Origin: Pseudosulfitobacter sp. DSM 107133
GTDB lineage: Bacteria; Pseudomonadota; Alphaproteobacteria; Rhodobacterales; Rhodobacteraceae
Length of the DNA stretch: 64,000 nt
NCBI RefSeq assembly: GCF_022788695.1
Contig: NZ_CP085154.1
Location: 992,001-1,056,000, forward strand
Direction of reading: 5' to 3'
Every line of letters begins with the position of its first letter. Positions within the stretch are counted from its first letter, which is position 1. The position numbers and the translations under genes are program-made. Positions 35,952 to 45,123 of the stretch are shown here, piece by piece. The notes beneath the pieces were generated by a model that was not told the origin of the DNA, made no database searches, and saw only the letters and a program-made list of their open reading frames with translations.

Positions 35952-36689
35952 TTATTCGCGGTTGCCGAACAGTTGCAGCAGGAACATGAACATGTTGATA
36001 AAGTCCAGATACAGGTTCAACGCACCCATGATCGCCGCCTTGCCCAGCCATTCGCTGTCCATCTGGGCCGCGTGCTGGATATAGTCGTTCTTGATCTTCT
36101 GCGTGTCATAGGCGGTCAGACCGGCAAAGATCAGCACGCCCAGGATCGACACGGCGAACATGATCGCCGGTGATTGCAGGAAGATGTTGACGATCGAGGC
36201 CACCAGGATACCGATCACACCCATGATCAGGAACGAACCCCAACCCGAGATGTCTTTCTTGGTGGTATAGCCCCACAGCGACAGACCCGCGAAGGCGATC
36301 GAGGTGATCAGGAACACCTGTGCGATGGACATGCCGGTATAGGCGACAAAGATCCAGCTCAGCGACAGGCCCATGACCGACGCGAAAGTGTAAAAGAACA
36401 GCTGTGCGCCCGCAGCAGACAGGCGGTTGATCGCGGCACCAAAGGCAAAGACCATGCCCAGTGGTGCAAACATTACGATCCAGCCCAGAATGTTGGGTTG
36501 CAGCGTTTCAGGGTTGCGGAAGATGCCCAGCAAGTCGGGGTTCGACCCTACAGCCCATGCCACAAGGAACGTCAGCAACATGCCCACGGACATTGTGCCG
36601 TAAACTTTGTTCATGTGGGCGCGCAGGCCCGCGTCAATCTCGGCAGCGCGTGTGCCAGCAGCTGTCCGGATCGTGTTGATATCAGCCAT
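35952..36689 (-). CDS. Bax inhibitor-1/YccA (TMBIM) family membrane protein
   Basis: The 245-aa protein has seven hydrophobic segments and the conserved BI-1 features: N-terminal MNKVYGTMSVGMLLTFLVAWAVG, the GLSLSWIFVAYTG and AFAGLSLWGYTTKKD segments, and a C-terminal Asp-rich end (SEWLGKAAIMGALNLYLDFINMFMFLL). Family members leak calcium or protons across membranes and relate to FtsH in bacteria. It is a stand-alone gene with its own terminator. Confidence 0.95.
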   Translation of the reverse strand: MADINTIRTAAGTRAAEIDAGLRAHMNKVYGTMSVGMLLTFLVAWAVGSNPDLLGIFRNPETLQPNILGWIVMFAPLGMVFAFGAAINRLSAAGAQLFFYTFASVMGLSLSWIFVAYTGMSIAQVFLITSIAFAGLSLWGYTTKKDISGWGSFLIMGVIGILVASIVNIFLQSPAIMFAVSILGVLIFAGLTAYDTQKIKNDYIQHAAQMDSEWLGKAAIMGALNLYLDFINMFMFLLQLFGNRE

Positions 36690-36828
36690 TTAAGCCTCCG
36701 TTATTAACACTGGTGATCCGCAGATTTCAGCCTGCGGCGTTACATGCGTTAAATATCGGTGCGCAAGGGCTTGGTTTCAAGTGTTTTAGGAGCAATGCCG
36801 CCAGCTTTTTCACGGGCGACATCGCAGT

Positions 36829-37044
36829 TCAGTCTTTCCATATCGCGGGCACATCCCAGATCGGGCGTGTCGCTTCGCGGTGGGCCTCTTCGGCACTGAC
36901 GCCAATGTCGTCCAGTGCGGTCTGGTCAAGCTGCGCAAGTGCGCGGCGTGAACGCCACAATCCCAAAAGGCTGCCGCGGCTGGGGCGGTTGCGATTGCTA
37001 CGGGCGAACAGGGTCGAGCGGGCGATGATATCGGTCATGGACAT
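36829..37044 (-). CDS. DUF1127 domain protein (YjiS-like)
   Basis: The 71-aa protein is chosen to start at ATG 37044 (GGAGA upstream). It contains the DUF1127 core WRSRRALAQLDQTALDDIGVSAEEAHREATRPIW. Small DUF1127 proteins are mostly stress- or phosphate-regulated and can be RNA-binding. It is divergent from a LysR gene 126 nt away, which may control it. Confidence 0.88.
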   Translation of the reverse strand: MSMTDIIARSTLFARSNRNRPSRGSLLGLWRSRRALAQLDQTALDDIGVSAEEAHREATRPIWDVPAIWKD

Positions 37045-37170
37045 GGTGTCTCTCCTTCTTGAAGTCGTATGGTTCATCGGGTTTGCATCAATTCTGTTGA
37101 TGTATATGCCTATTCGTGTCACATATTGAAAACGAATGTTTGTGCGGTAATGCATCAAGGAGATTGATGA

Positions 37171-38046
37171 ATGAGAAATCTGGACATCACCACGCTAAGG
37201 TCATTTGCTGCGGTGGCTGAAACCGGCGGCGTCACCCGCGCAGCCGGGTTTTTGCATTTGACCCAATCTGCGGTGTCGATGCAGCTCAAACGACTGGAAG
37301 AAACGTTGGGTCTTGACTTGCTGGACCGCTCGGGGCGCACCATCGCGCTGACCTCGGCGGGCGAACAGTTGCTGGTCTATGCAAAACGTATGGTGGCCCT
37401 GAACGACGAGGTGATCGTGCGTCTGACGGACCAGGCCTTTGTTGGCACCATCCGCTTGGGCGTGCCCCATGACATCGTCTATCCGGCGATCCCGCGTGTG
37501 CTGAAACAGTTCAATGCAGAATTTCCACGGGTGCAGGTGCAGCTGATCTCTTGCTACACCAAAGCGCTGAAAGAGGACTTTGGCAAAGGCGAATGCGATC
37601 TGATCCTGACCACCGAAACCTTTGTTGATGCAGGTGGTGAAACCCTCTGTCAGAAACCGCTTTGCTGGCTGGGTGCGCCAAACGGATCGGCATGGCGACA
37701 ACGCCCGCTGAAACTGGCATTCGGCCGCCACTGCACGTTTCGCCCGCGCGTCATCGAGCGGCTGGATAAGGCGGGCATCGAGTGGGACGTGATCGTGGAA
37801 ACCGACAGCGACCGCACCATCGAAGCAACGGTTAGCGCTGATCTGGCAGTTCACACGATGCTGGAAGGCACCGAGCCACCACATCTGGAACGGATCGACC
37901 ACGGTGGCCACTTGCCCGACCTGCCGGCGCAGATGATAAACCTCTATGGGGCAGCGACATCAAAGAACACGGTACATGACGCTTTGGCCGATCTTTTGCG
38001 GCGCTCATTCGGGGCCGAAGACCATGCGCGCCTGCGCGCGGGCTAG
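37171..38046 (+). CDS. LysR-family transcriptional regulator
   Basis: This 291-aa protein has an N-terminal winged helix (TTLRSFAAVAETGGVTRAAGFLHLTQSAVSMQLKRLEETLG) and a periplasmic-binding-protein-like effector domain. A strong AAGGAG lies upstream. It is divergent from the DUF1127 gene, the classic LysR layout, so that gene may be its target. The effector is unknown. Confidence 0.93.
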   Translation: MRNLDITTLRSFAAVAETGGVTRAAGFLHLTQSAVSMQLKRLEETLGLDLLDRSGRTIALTSAGEQLLVYAKRMVALNDEVIVRLTDQAFVGTIRLGVPHDIVYPAIPRVLKQFNAEFPRVQVQLISCYTKALKEDFGKGECDLILTTETFVDAGGETLCQKPLCWLGAPNGSAWRQRPLKLAFGRHCTFRPRVIERLDKAGIEWDVIVETDSDRTIEATVSADLAVHTMLEGTEPPHLERIDHGGHLPDLPAQMINLYGAATSKNTVHDALADLLRRSFGAEDHARLRAG

Positions 38047-38448
38047 TTGGATTTCTACCTTGGGTAGAATTGGCGGCCCGCGCAATTTCTCTGCGACCAC
38101 GCAATCTTGCAGATGCCAAAAATGTCGGCGTCAGGCATTTGACCACGCGGTGCTGACGCCCAAGCCTATGGGAACCCAACATTCCTTTGCGCCCCGACAA
38201 TTGCGAATGTTGCGCAAGCTTGCCGTAACGTAAGCTTTCCTCCTGTAGGGGCAGGTTGATACTTGTCATGTTTAACAATGCTGTGGAAGAAATGGACAAT
38301 CCCTTAAGTTGAGTTACAGGACAGTTGCTTTTGACGTCCAAACAGTTATGTTCCTAAACATTCTAGTGTACTCTGGTCCAAGCCTGAAATTGAACGCACC
38401 AATACGCCTCAACTTCTACAGCATGGAAATAACGAACGAGGTGTTAAA
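38047..38448. other. 402-nt non-coding stretch between LysR and XRE genes
   Basis: It contains a perfect hairpin TTCTACC-TTG-GGTAGAA (38053-38069) right after the LysR stop, which could serve as a weak terminator. Beyond 38200 it becomes AT-rich and holds promoter-like sequence for the XRE gene (TTGACG near 38330 with TAAACA 18 nt on). No credible gene is seen. Confidence 0.55.
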
Positions 38449-38820
38449 GTGGCTCACAAAGTTGACGAGCATGTCGGGAAACGCATTCGCCAGCGGCGTT
38501 GGCTGATTGGCATGACCCAACAAAAACTGGCCGAGATGGTTGGTATCAAATTCCAGCAGATCCAGAATTACGAAACCGGTGCAAACCGCGTCAGCGCCTC
38601 GCGGCTTTGGGATATCGGGGAAGCGATGGGGGTAAGTGTCGGGTTCTTTTTCGAGGGACTTGATGCCGCAAAAGGCACGCAACCTTCCAGTGCCATTGTT
38701 CCCGGAGATCTTCTGGAAGACAAAGAGGCCATGGAACTGGTGCGGTCGTATTATGCGATCCCTCAAAACCAGCGTCGTCGTCTGTTCGAACTGGCCCGTG
38801 TTCTAAGCGACGTTGCCTAG
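38449..38820 (+). CDS. XRE-family helix-turn-helix regulator
   Basis: The 123-aa protein has an N-terminal HTH (GKRIRQRRWLIGMTQQKLAEMVGIKFQQIQNYETGANRVSASRLWDIGEAM) and a helical C-terminus (MELVRSYYAIPQNQRRRLFELARVL). The start is GTG at 38449 with CGAGGT upstream. It is conserved in alphaproteobacteria as a small single-domain regulator; its targets are not known here. Confidence 0.9.
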   Translation: MAHKVDEHVGKRIRQRRWLIGMTQQKLAEMVGIKFQQIQNYETGANRVSASRLWDIGEAMGVSVGFFFEGLDAAKGTQPSSAIVPGDLLEDKEAMELVRSYYAIPQNQRRRLFELARVLSDVA

Positions 38821-38874
38821 GAAGCGCTGACGGTTTCACTTGAACAGCGTCCGCCACACTGGCACTTGAATGGC

Positions 38875-39669
38875 ATGACACAAACACATGATGCCCTGCT
38901 GGACGTTGCGCAGTTACTGGCCGATGCTGCCAGAACCGCGATCCTTCCACATTTCCGCAGCACTGCGCTGACTGCCGACAACAAGCTGGATGGCGGTTAC
39001 GACCCTGTGACGGTCGCAGACCGTGCCTCTGAGCAGGCGATGCGCGAGATTCTGGCCGATCTTCGCCCCGATGATGCCATTCTGGGCGAAGAATTCGGCG
39101 CAACCGAGGGCACCAGCGGCCTGACATGGGTGCTGGACCCGATCGACGGCACCCGCGGGTTCGTCTCTGGTACGCCCACATGGGGCGTGCTGATTGCCGT
39201 TGGCGGGGTCGCCGGGCCGGAAATTGGCATCATCGACCAGCCCTATATCGGCGAGCGTTTCATCGGCACGCCCGAGGGCGCATGGGTCGACGGCCCGCGT
39301 GGTCGCGTGCCCTTGAAGACGCGCGCGTTTCGCCCGCTGTCGCAGGCCACTGTCTTTACCACTTTCCCCGAGGTCGGCACCCCCGCCGAAGCTGCCGCAT
39401 TTGCGGATGTGGCAGGGCGTGCGCGCCTGACCCGTTACGGCATGGATTGTTACGCCTATGCGCTGGTGGCTGCCGGACAGGTCGATCTGGTGATCGAAGC
39501 GGGATTGAACGCCTATGACGTTCAGGGCCCCATCGCCGTAATCCAGGCTGCGGGCGGCATTGTCACCGACTGGCAGGGTGGCCCTGCCCACAACGGCGGG
39601 CGCGTGCTGGCCGCCGCCAATGCCCAGATCCACGCCGAGGCGCTGGCCATTCTGGCAAAACACCCATGA
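38875..39669 (+). CDS. Inositol monophosphatase-family phosphatase, HisN-like (histidinol-phosphatase)
   Basis: This 264-aa protein has the Mg2+-phosphatase motifs EEFG, WVLDPIDGTRGFVSG and GLNAYDVQGPIAVIQAAGG. The DPIDGTRxF form is typical of HisN-type histidinol-phosphatases rather than SuhB. It is co-transcribed with an 8-oxoguanine deaminase whose ATG overlaps its stop (ATGA). The upstream TTG (38866) is a possible alternative start. Confidence 0.85.
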   Translation: MTQTHDALLDVAQLLADAARTAILPHFRSTALTADNKLDGGYDPVTVADRASEQAMREILADLRPDDAILGEEFGATEGTSGLTWVLDPIDGTRGFVSGTPTWGVLIAVGGVAGPEIGIIDQPYIGERFIGTPEGAWVDGPRGRVPLKTRAFRPLSQATVFTTFPEVGTPAEAAAFADVAGRARLTRYGMDCYAYALVAAGQVDLVIEAGLNAYDVQGPIAVIQAAGGIVTDWQGGPAHNGGRVLAAANAQIHAEALAILAKHP

Positions 39670-41006
39670 CCGAGGTGCTGATACAGGGTGCCGACCACAT
39701 CCTGACCATGGACGACGACCGCCGCGAACTGGCCGGTGCCGACATCCTGCTGCGCGACGGCCAGATTGCCGCCGTGGGGCAGGGGCTGACCACCACGGGC
39801 GAAACAGTGCAGGCCCGGGGCTGCGTCGTGACCCCCGGCCTCGTGAACACGCACCACCACCTGTATCAGACGCTGACCCGCGCCGTGCCCGGTGGGCAGG
39901 ATGCGCTGCTGTTCGGCTGGCTGAAAACGCTCTATCCGATCTGGGCGCGGTTCACACCCGACCATATGTTTACCTCGGCGCAGGTCGGGCTGGCGGAACT
40001 GGCGCTGTCGGGTTGCACGCTGTCGTCGGATCACCTGTACCTCTACCCCAACGGCGCACGGCTCGAGGATACGATCCACGCCGCCGCCGAACTGGGCCTG
40101 CGCTTTCACCCCACGCGCGGCGCGATGAGCATCGGCGAAAGCAAGGGCGGCCTGCCCCCCGACACGCTGGTCGAGGACGAGGCCGCGATCCTCGACGATT
40201 GCATCCGCGTGATCGACGCCTTTCACGATGCATCCGACGGAGCGATGTGCCGCGTCGGCGTCGCCCCCTGTTCGCCGTTCTCGGTCAGCACGGAACTGAT
40301 GCGCGATGCGGCGCTGCTGGCGCGCGACAAGGGCGTGATGATGCACACCCATCTGGCCGAAAACGAAGAGGACATCGCCTATAGCCTTGCGGCCTATGGC
40401 AAACGTCCCGGCGCATATGTGCAGGATCTGGGCTGGGTCGGACCGGATGTCTGGCACGCCCATTGCGTCAAGCTGGACGCCGCCGAGATCGACCTGTTCG
40501 CCCGCACCCGCACCGGCGTGGCCCATTGCCCCTGCTCGAACTGCCGTCTGGGCAGCGGCATCGCACCGGTGCGTGCCATGCGGGATGCAGGCGTGCCCGT
40601 GGGCCTTGGCGTCGACGGATCAGCCAGCAATGACGCGGGCAATCTGGTGGCCGAGGCGCGTCAGGCCATGCTGTTGCAACGGGTTGCCAACGGGGCCGAC
40701 GCCATGAGCGCGCGCGAGGCGTTGGAGATTGCCACCCGTGGTGGTGCCGACATTCTGGGCCGCCCCGACTGTGGCCGCATCGCGGTGGGCAAACGCGCCG
40801 ATCTGGCAATCTGGGATGTCAGCGGTATCGCAAGCGCCGGCAGCTGGGATCCGGCGGCACTGTTGCTGGCGGGGCCTACAGCGGTGCGTGACCTGTTTGT
40901 CGAAGGCCGCCAGATCGTGCGTGACGGACACGTCACCACACTGGACATGGGGGCAACGATTGCGCGGCAGAATGTGCTTGCGCGGCGGTTGCAGGACGCG
41001 CTGTAG
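39666..41006 (+). CDS. 8-oxoguanine deaminase
   Basis: The 446-aa amidohydrolase has the metal motif NTHHHLYQT, HTHLAENEED, HAHCVKL and the catalytic Asp in VDGSASND. The sequence pattern TRAVPGGQDALLFGWL fits known 8-oxoguanine deaminases. It turns 8-oxoguanine into uric acid, disposing of oxidised guanine. Coupled to the HisN-like gene, it is next to an AhpD-like gene and a guanine deaminase, which supports a purine-handling cluster. Confidence 0.9.
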   Translation: MTEVLIQGADHILTMDDDRRELAGADILLRDGQIAAVGQGLTTTGETVQARGCVVTPGLVNTHHHLYQTLTRAVPGGQDALLFGWLKTLYPIWARFTPDHMFTSAQVGLAELALSGCTLSSDHLYLYPNGARLEDTIHAAAELGLRFHPTRGAMSIGESKGGLPPDTLVEDEAAILDDCIRVIDAFHDASDGAMCRVGVAPCSPFSVSTELMRDAALLARDKGVMMHTHLAENEEDIAYSLAAYGKRPGAYVQDLGWVGPDVWHAHCVKLDAAEIDLFARTRTGVAHCPCSNCRLGSGIAPVRAMRDAGVPVGLGVDGSASNDAGNLVAEARQAMLLQRVANGADAMSAREALEIATRGGADILGRPDCGRIAVGKRADLAIWDVSGIASAGSWDPAALLLAGPTAVRDLFVEGRQIVRDGHVTTLDMGATIARQNVLARRLQDAL

Positions 41007-41112
41007 GGACAATTGGCTGCGGCAAAAGCCCGCTGCACGCTCCTGTTTACACCCTTTTCGTGCCGCGATTACTGTCCATTTTGCAGGTATTTATCAGAAT
41101 CGGCGTATTGGT

Positions 41113-41634
41113 ATGTTGAAAAAAATGGCGGGCAGGTTGATTTCAGCTGCCGAGAAACGAATTGGCGTCGAATTGGACTATGCCCACAAGATCGCCGCGA
41201 CAGATTTTGGGCTGATGCTGCGGTATGGCAAGGTTTTTGGTTTTCTCGACCCGAACAAGAAAGTACCCGCCGCAGCCTATCACGTCGCGCGCCTGCGGGG
41301 GGCTGCTGCTGCCGATTGCGGAACCTGTGTCGAAGCCGAAATAAACTTGGCGAAAACGGCAAATGTCGCTCCCGACATTATTTCAGCGACACTTCAATCC
41401 GATTACGGGGCCTTGCCCGGCGAATTGGCCGCCGTTGCACGGCTTGCCGATGCGGTTGTGTCCACGCGGATGGATGATCCTGACGCACGGGCCGAAATCG
41501 TGAACGCATATGGCGAGGCCGGTTTGATCGAACTCAGTTTCGCGATGAACGGCGCGGCGCTTTTGCCAGGTATCAAAAGAGCGATGGGCTATGCCACGGT
41601 TTGCGATCTTCAAACGCTCAAGAAACTTGCGTGA
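41113..41634 (+). CDS. AhpD/carboxymuconolactone decarboxylase-like protein
   Basis: This 173-aa protein begins MLKKMAGRLISAAEKRIG (ATG 41113). It carries a conserved Cys pair DCGTCVEAEINLAK matching the AhpD catalytic motif, so it may be an alkylhydroperoxidase-type oxidoreductase. No AhpC partner lies nearby. It sits between two purine deaminases and converges on guanine deaminase with 12 nt between the stops. Confidence 0.75.
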   Translation: MLKKMAGRLISAAEKRIGVELDYAHKIAATDFGLMLRYGKVFGFLDPNKKVPAAAYHVARLRGAAAADCGTCVEAEINLAKTANVAPDIISATLQSDYGALPGELAAVARLADAVVSTRMDDPDARAEIVNAYGEAGLIELSFAMNGAALLPGIKRAMGYATVCDLQTLKKLA

Positions 41635-41646
41635 TGGTGCGCGGGG

Positions 41647-42933
41647 CTAACCCGCCTTCCGCCCGTTCACCCAGACCTGCGCCACGGCACGGTCATCACC
41701 CATCATGATCGTGGCAAAGACTGCCTCCCAGATGTCCGACACATTGGCCGCCCGCTGTGCAATCGCGGGCGTCGAGGCGAGGTCAAGTACACAGATGTCT
41801 GCCTCATAACCCGCCGCCAGCGTTCCGACCCGGTCGTGCAGATGCAGACTGCGCGCCGATCCGGCAGTGGCCAGCCACAGCAAATGGCGCGCGTGCAGCG
41901 GGGTGCCGCGCAACTGGCCGATTTCATAGGCGGCCGCCATGGTGCGCAGCATCGAAAAGGACGAGCCGCCACCGGTGTCCGTGGCCAGCCCCACGGATAT
42001 CCCGCGCGCGGCCAGTCCTGCCAGATCCATCAACCCCGACCCGATAAAGGTGTTCGACGTGGGGCAATGCACCACTGCGGCGCCTACTTCGGCCAAACGA
42101 TCCACCTCGCGCGGCTCCATGTGGATGGCATGGCCATAGACCCCGCGCGCGCCCAGCAGCCCGTGCGCCTCGTAGGTGTCCAGATAGTCGCGCGCGTTCG
42201 GGTAAAGATCACGGACCCATGCAATTTCGTCGACCTGTTCCGACAGATGGGTCTGCATCAGGCAATCGGGATGTTCGGCCCAAAGCGCGCCAAGTGCCTC
42301 AAGCTGTTCCGGGGTCGAGGTGGGCGAGAAACGCGGCGTGATGGCATAATGCGCGCGCCCCGTGCCGTGCCAGCGGGTCAGCAGCGCCTTGCTGTCGTCA
42401 TAGGCGCTTTGCGCGGTGTCGCGCAGTGTGTCGGGGGCGTTGCGGTCCATGCAGGTCTTGCCCGCCACCACACGCATGTCACGGTCCGCTGCCGCCTGAA
42501 AGAACGCATCGACCGACGCGGGGTGGATGGTGGCAAAGGAACACATCGACGTGGTGCCATGGGCCAGCGCCAGATCCAGATAGCTGTTCGACACCTGTGC
42601 TGCATAGTCCGCATCGCCAAAGCGCGATTCTTCGGGAAAGGTATAGGTGTTCAGCCAGTCGATCAGCCGCTTGCCCCAGCTCGCGATGATTGCCGTTTGC
42701 GGATAATGCACGTGCGCATCGACAAAGCCGGGCAGGATCAGCCGGTCCGCATGGTCATGCACGGCAGCCTGCGGCGCTTGCGCGCGCAGTTGGCCGGCAG
42801 GGCCGGTGGCGACAATCGTGCTGCCCTCGATCAGCACGCCATGGTCGGCATTGATCTGCACAGCCTCGGGGTCGGCGAAGGGATCACCTGTGGTGGTCAG
42901 CACATGGCCAGTTAAAAGGGTTTGATTGCTCAT
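41647..42933 (-). CDS. guaD: Guanine deaminase
   Basis: The 428-aa amidohydrolase starts MSNQTLLTGHVLTTTGDPF (ATG 42933; upstream in-frame codons belong to the divergent promoter). Zinc and catalytic motifs are DAHVHYPQ, QTHLSEQVDEI, YGHAIHM and ATDTGGGSSFSM, as in GuaD. It deaminates guanine to xanthine. It is on the opposite strand from the 8-oxoguanine deaminase, convergent with the AhpD-like gene. Confidence 0.95.
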   Translation of the reverse strand: MSNQTLLTGHVLTTTGDPFADPEAVQINADHGVLIEGSTIVATGPAGQLRAQAPQAAVHDHADRLILPGFVDAHVHYPQTAIIASWGKRLIDWLNTYTFPEESRFGDADYAAQVSNSYLDLALAHGTTSMCSFATIHPASVDAFFQAAADRDMRVVAGKTCMDRNAPDTLRDTAQSAYDDSKALLTRWHGTGRAHYAITPRFSPTSTPEQLEALGALWAEHPDCLMQTHLSEQVDEIAWVRDLYPNARDYLDTYEAHGLLGARGVYGHAIHMEPREVDRLAEVGAAVVHCPTSNTFIGSGLMDLAGLAARGISVGLATDTGGGSSFSMLRTMAAAYEIGQLRGTPLHARHLLWLATAGSARSLHLHDRVGTLAAGYEADICVLDLASTPAIAQRAANVSDIWEAVFATIMMGDDRAVAQVWVNGRKAG

Positions 42934-43048
42934 GTGCTGCACGATAAGCGGGCGATCACAAAAGGTAAATTGACCTTTGCTAGGGTCGCACCATTGTGTA
43001 GCGAAAGGCCCGCGCCTATGGTCGCGGGCGCAATGCGGGGGCCGGGCC

Positions 43049-44458
43049 ATGTCAGACGACAACAAAACGATCGAAGAAGAGGCCAAGGTTGAGGAAGACC
43101 GCAGTGACGAAGCCTATGAGCTGGACCGCAAAGCGGTCAGTGCAATCCTTTATGCGGTAGACATCGAAGATCAGGCCAAGCTGATCGAACTGATGGAGCC
43201 GCTGCACCCGGCTGACATCGCCGACCTTCTGGAACAGGTGAATTCCTTTGATCGCTCGCGGCTGATCCGCCTGTATGATCGCGAATTCGACGGCGATATC
43301 CTGTCGGAACTGGATGAAAGTATTCGCGACGAAGTGATCGCGGTGCTGACGCCGCAAGTGCTGACACAGGCGGTGCGCGACCTCGACAGTGATGACGTTG
43401 TCGATCTGGTCGAGGACATGGACGACACCCAGCAGGGGGCGATTCTGGATGCTCTTGAGGATGCCGACCGCGTGGCGGTGCAGCAAGCGTTGTCCTACCC
43501 CGAATTCTCGGCCGGCCGTCTGATGCAGCGCGAAGTGGTGATGGCCCCCGAACACTGGACCGTGGGCGACGCCATCGACCACCTGCGCAGCACGCCCGAA
43601 GAGGACTTGCCCGACCAGTTCTATCACATCGTCGTGGTCGATCCGCGCCTGCATCCGGTGGGAAATGTGACACTGGGCAAGCTGATGCGCTCGCGCCGCG
43701 ATGTGCCGCTGATGAATATTGTCGAGGACACCTTTCAGGTGATCCCGGCCACGCAGGCCGAAAGCGACGTGGCCTATGCGTTCAACCAGTACCACCTGAT
43801 TTCGGCCCCCGTGGTCGATGACGAAGGCCGCCTGATCGGTCTGATCACCATCGATGATGCGATGGCCGTTCTGGACGAAGAACACGAAGAGGATATCATG
43901 CGTCTGGCCGGTGTTGGCGAAGGCTCGCTGTCGGACCGCGTGATCGAAACAACCAAGCAGCGGATGCCCTGGCTTGCGGTCAACCTGCTGACTTCGATTG
44001 CGGCGTCGCTGGTGATTGCACAGTTCGAAATGGCCATCGCGCAGATCGTCGCGCTGGCAGTGCTGATGCCGATTGTGGCGTCCATGGGCGGCAATGCGGG
44101 CACCCAGTCGCTGACCGTGGCGGTGCGCGCGATTGCGACCAAGGATTTGACCGGCAGCAACGTCTGGCGGGTGATCCGGCGCGAGGTGTTGGTGGGGCTG
44201 GTCAACGGGCTTTTGTTCGCGGTGGTCATGGGGCTGGTTGGACTGGCGTGGTTCGGTTCAGCCGAACTGGGCTATGTGATTGCCGCCGCGATGGTGGTGA
44301 ACATGGTGGTGGCAGGCTTTGCCGGCACGGTTATTCCGGTGATCCTTGACCGCGTGGGTGTCGATCCTGCGCTGGCCTCGGGCGCCTTTGTGACGACGGT
44401 CACGGATGTGGTCGGCTTTTTTGCCTTTCTTGGCCTGGCGGCGGCGGTGCTGCTGTGA
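43049..44458 (+). CDS. mgtE: Magnesium transporter MgtE
   Basis: This 469-aa protein has the MgtE N-terminal helical domain (HPADIADLLEQ, about 45-140), paired CBS domains (about 150-290) and five C-terminal membrane helices with the pore motif ASMGGNAGTQSL. The cytosolic domains close the channel when Mg2+ is high. The TGA overlaps the start of the folate gene. Confidence 0.96.
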   Translation: MSDDNKTIEEEAKVEEDRSDEAYELDRKAVSAILYAVDIEDQAKLIELMEPLHPADIADLLEQVNSFDRSRLIRLYDREFDGDILSELDESIRDEVIAVLTPQVLTQAVRDLDSDDVVDLVEDMDDTQQGAILDALEDADRVAVQQALSYPEFSAGRLMQREVVMAPEHWTVGDAIDHLRSTPEEDLPDQFYHIVVVDPRLHPVGNVTLGKLMRSRRDVPLMNIVEDTFQVIPATQAESDVAYAFNQYHLISAPVVDDEGRLIGLITIDDAMAVLDEEHEEDIMRLAGVGEGSLSDRVIETTKQRMPWLAVNLLTSIAASLVIAQFEMAIAQIVALAVLMPIVASMGGNAGTQSLTVAVRAIATKDLTGSNVWRVIRREVLVGLVNGLLFAVVMGLVGLAWFGSAELGYVIAAAMVVNMVVAGFAGTVIPVILDRVGVDPALASGAFVTTVTDVVGFFAFLGLAAAVLL

Positions 44459-45009
44459 TGCTGGCGGCAGAGAAGGCCGCGGCGCGCAAGGCTGCTTTTG
44501 TCCGGCGCAAGGCGGCGTATGAAATCGCAGGGCCCGCCGCCAGCGGCCTGTTGTCCGAAGTGCTGGCGGGGCATCGCGGCGTGCCGCTGGCCGGTTTCCT
44601 TCCGATCCGCACCGAGATTGATCCGCTGCCCGCGATGGCCGAGGCATCGGCCTATGGCCCTGTGGGCGTGCCGGTGATTCAGGGCGCCGGGCTGCCTTTG
44701 CTGTTTTCGCAGTGGGAGCCGGACGCGCCCCTGCGCGAAGGTCCGTTCGGGGCGCGTGTCCCGATGGATGATGTATGGATGGTGCCCGAAATCCTGATCG
44801 TGCCCTTGGTGGCCTTTGACCGGCACGGCGGGCGGCTGGGCTATGGCGGCGGATTTTATGACCGCACGCTGGAAGGGTTGCGCGCACGGGGGCCGGTGCT
44901 GGCGGTGGGCTTTGCCTTTGCCGCGCAAGAGGCCGAGGCGCTGCCGATGGAAGAAACCGACCAGCGGCTGGATATGATTGTGACTGAAACGGATGTGTTC
45001 TCGTTTTGA
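44458..45009 (+). CDS. 5-formyltetrahydrofolate cyclo-ligase
   Basis: The 183-aa protein carries the cyclo-ligase pattern: a basic N-terminal helix for ATP, LAGFLPIRTEIDP, and LVAFDRHGGRLGYGGGFYDRTL near residue 115. It uses ATP to make 5,10-methenyl-THF from 5-formyl-THF. The ATG at 44458 (TGATG overlap with mgtE) or GTG 44455 starts it. A dispersed repeat follows. Confidence 0.94.
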   Translation: MLAAEKAAARKAAFVRRKAAYEIAGPAASGLLSEVLAGHRGVPLAGFLPIRTEIDPLPAMAEASAYGPVGVPVIQGAGLPLLFSQWEPDAPLREGPFGARVPMDDVWMVPEILIVPLVAFDRHGGRLGYGGGFYDRTLEGLRARGPVLAVGFAFAAQEAEALPMEETDQRLDMIVTETDVFSF

Positions 45010-45020
45010 GCGCGCTGGTT

Positions 45021-45078
45021 GGGGGCTTTGCCCCCGCGCCTTGCGGCGCTCCCCCAGGATATTTTGGGCCAAAAGAAG
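45021..45078 (+). repeat. Dispersed intergenic repeat, full-length copy 5
   Basis: Hairpin GGGGGC-TTT-GCCCCC (45021-45035), hairpin GCGCC-TTGC-GGCGC, then CCCCCAGGATATTTTGG and GCCAAAAGAAG. It is the clearest full-length copy and lies between the cyclo-ligase and ymdB genes. Confidence 0.75.
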
Positions 45079-45123
45079 TCGGGGGGCTTGTTCGGGACCT
45101 GTCGGGGCGCATAAGAGGGCCGT

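Noticed and set aside
36718-36737. CCGCAG/CTGCGG inverted repeat upstream of the Bax-inhibitor gene
   Set aside because: It is a 6-bp stem with an 8-nt loop, likely by chance in GC-rich DNA, with no supporting position or T-run.
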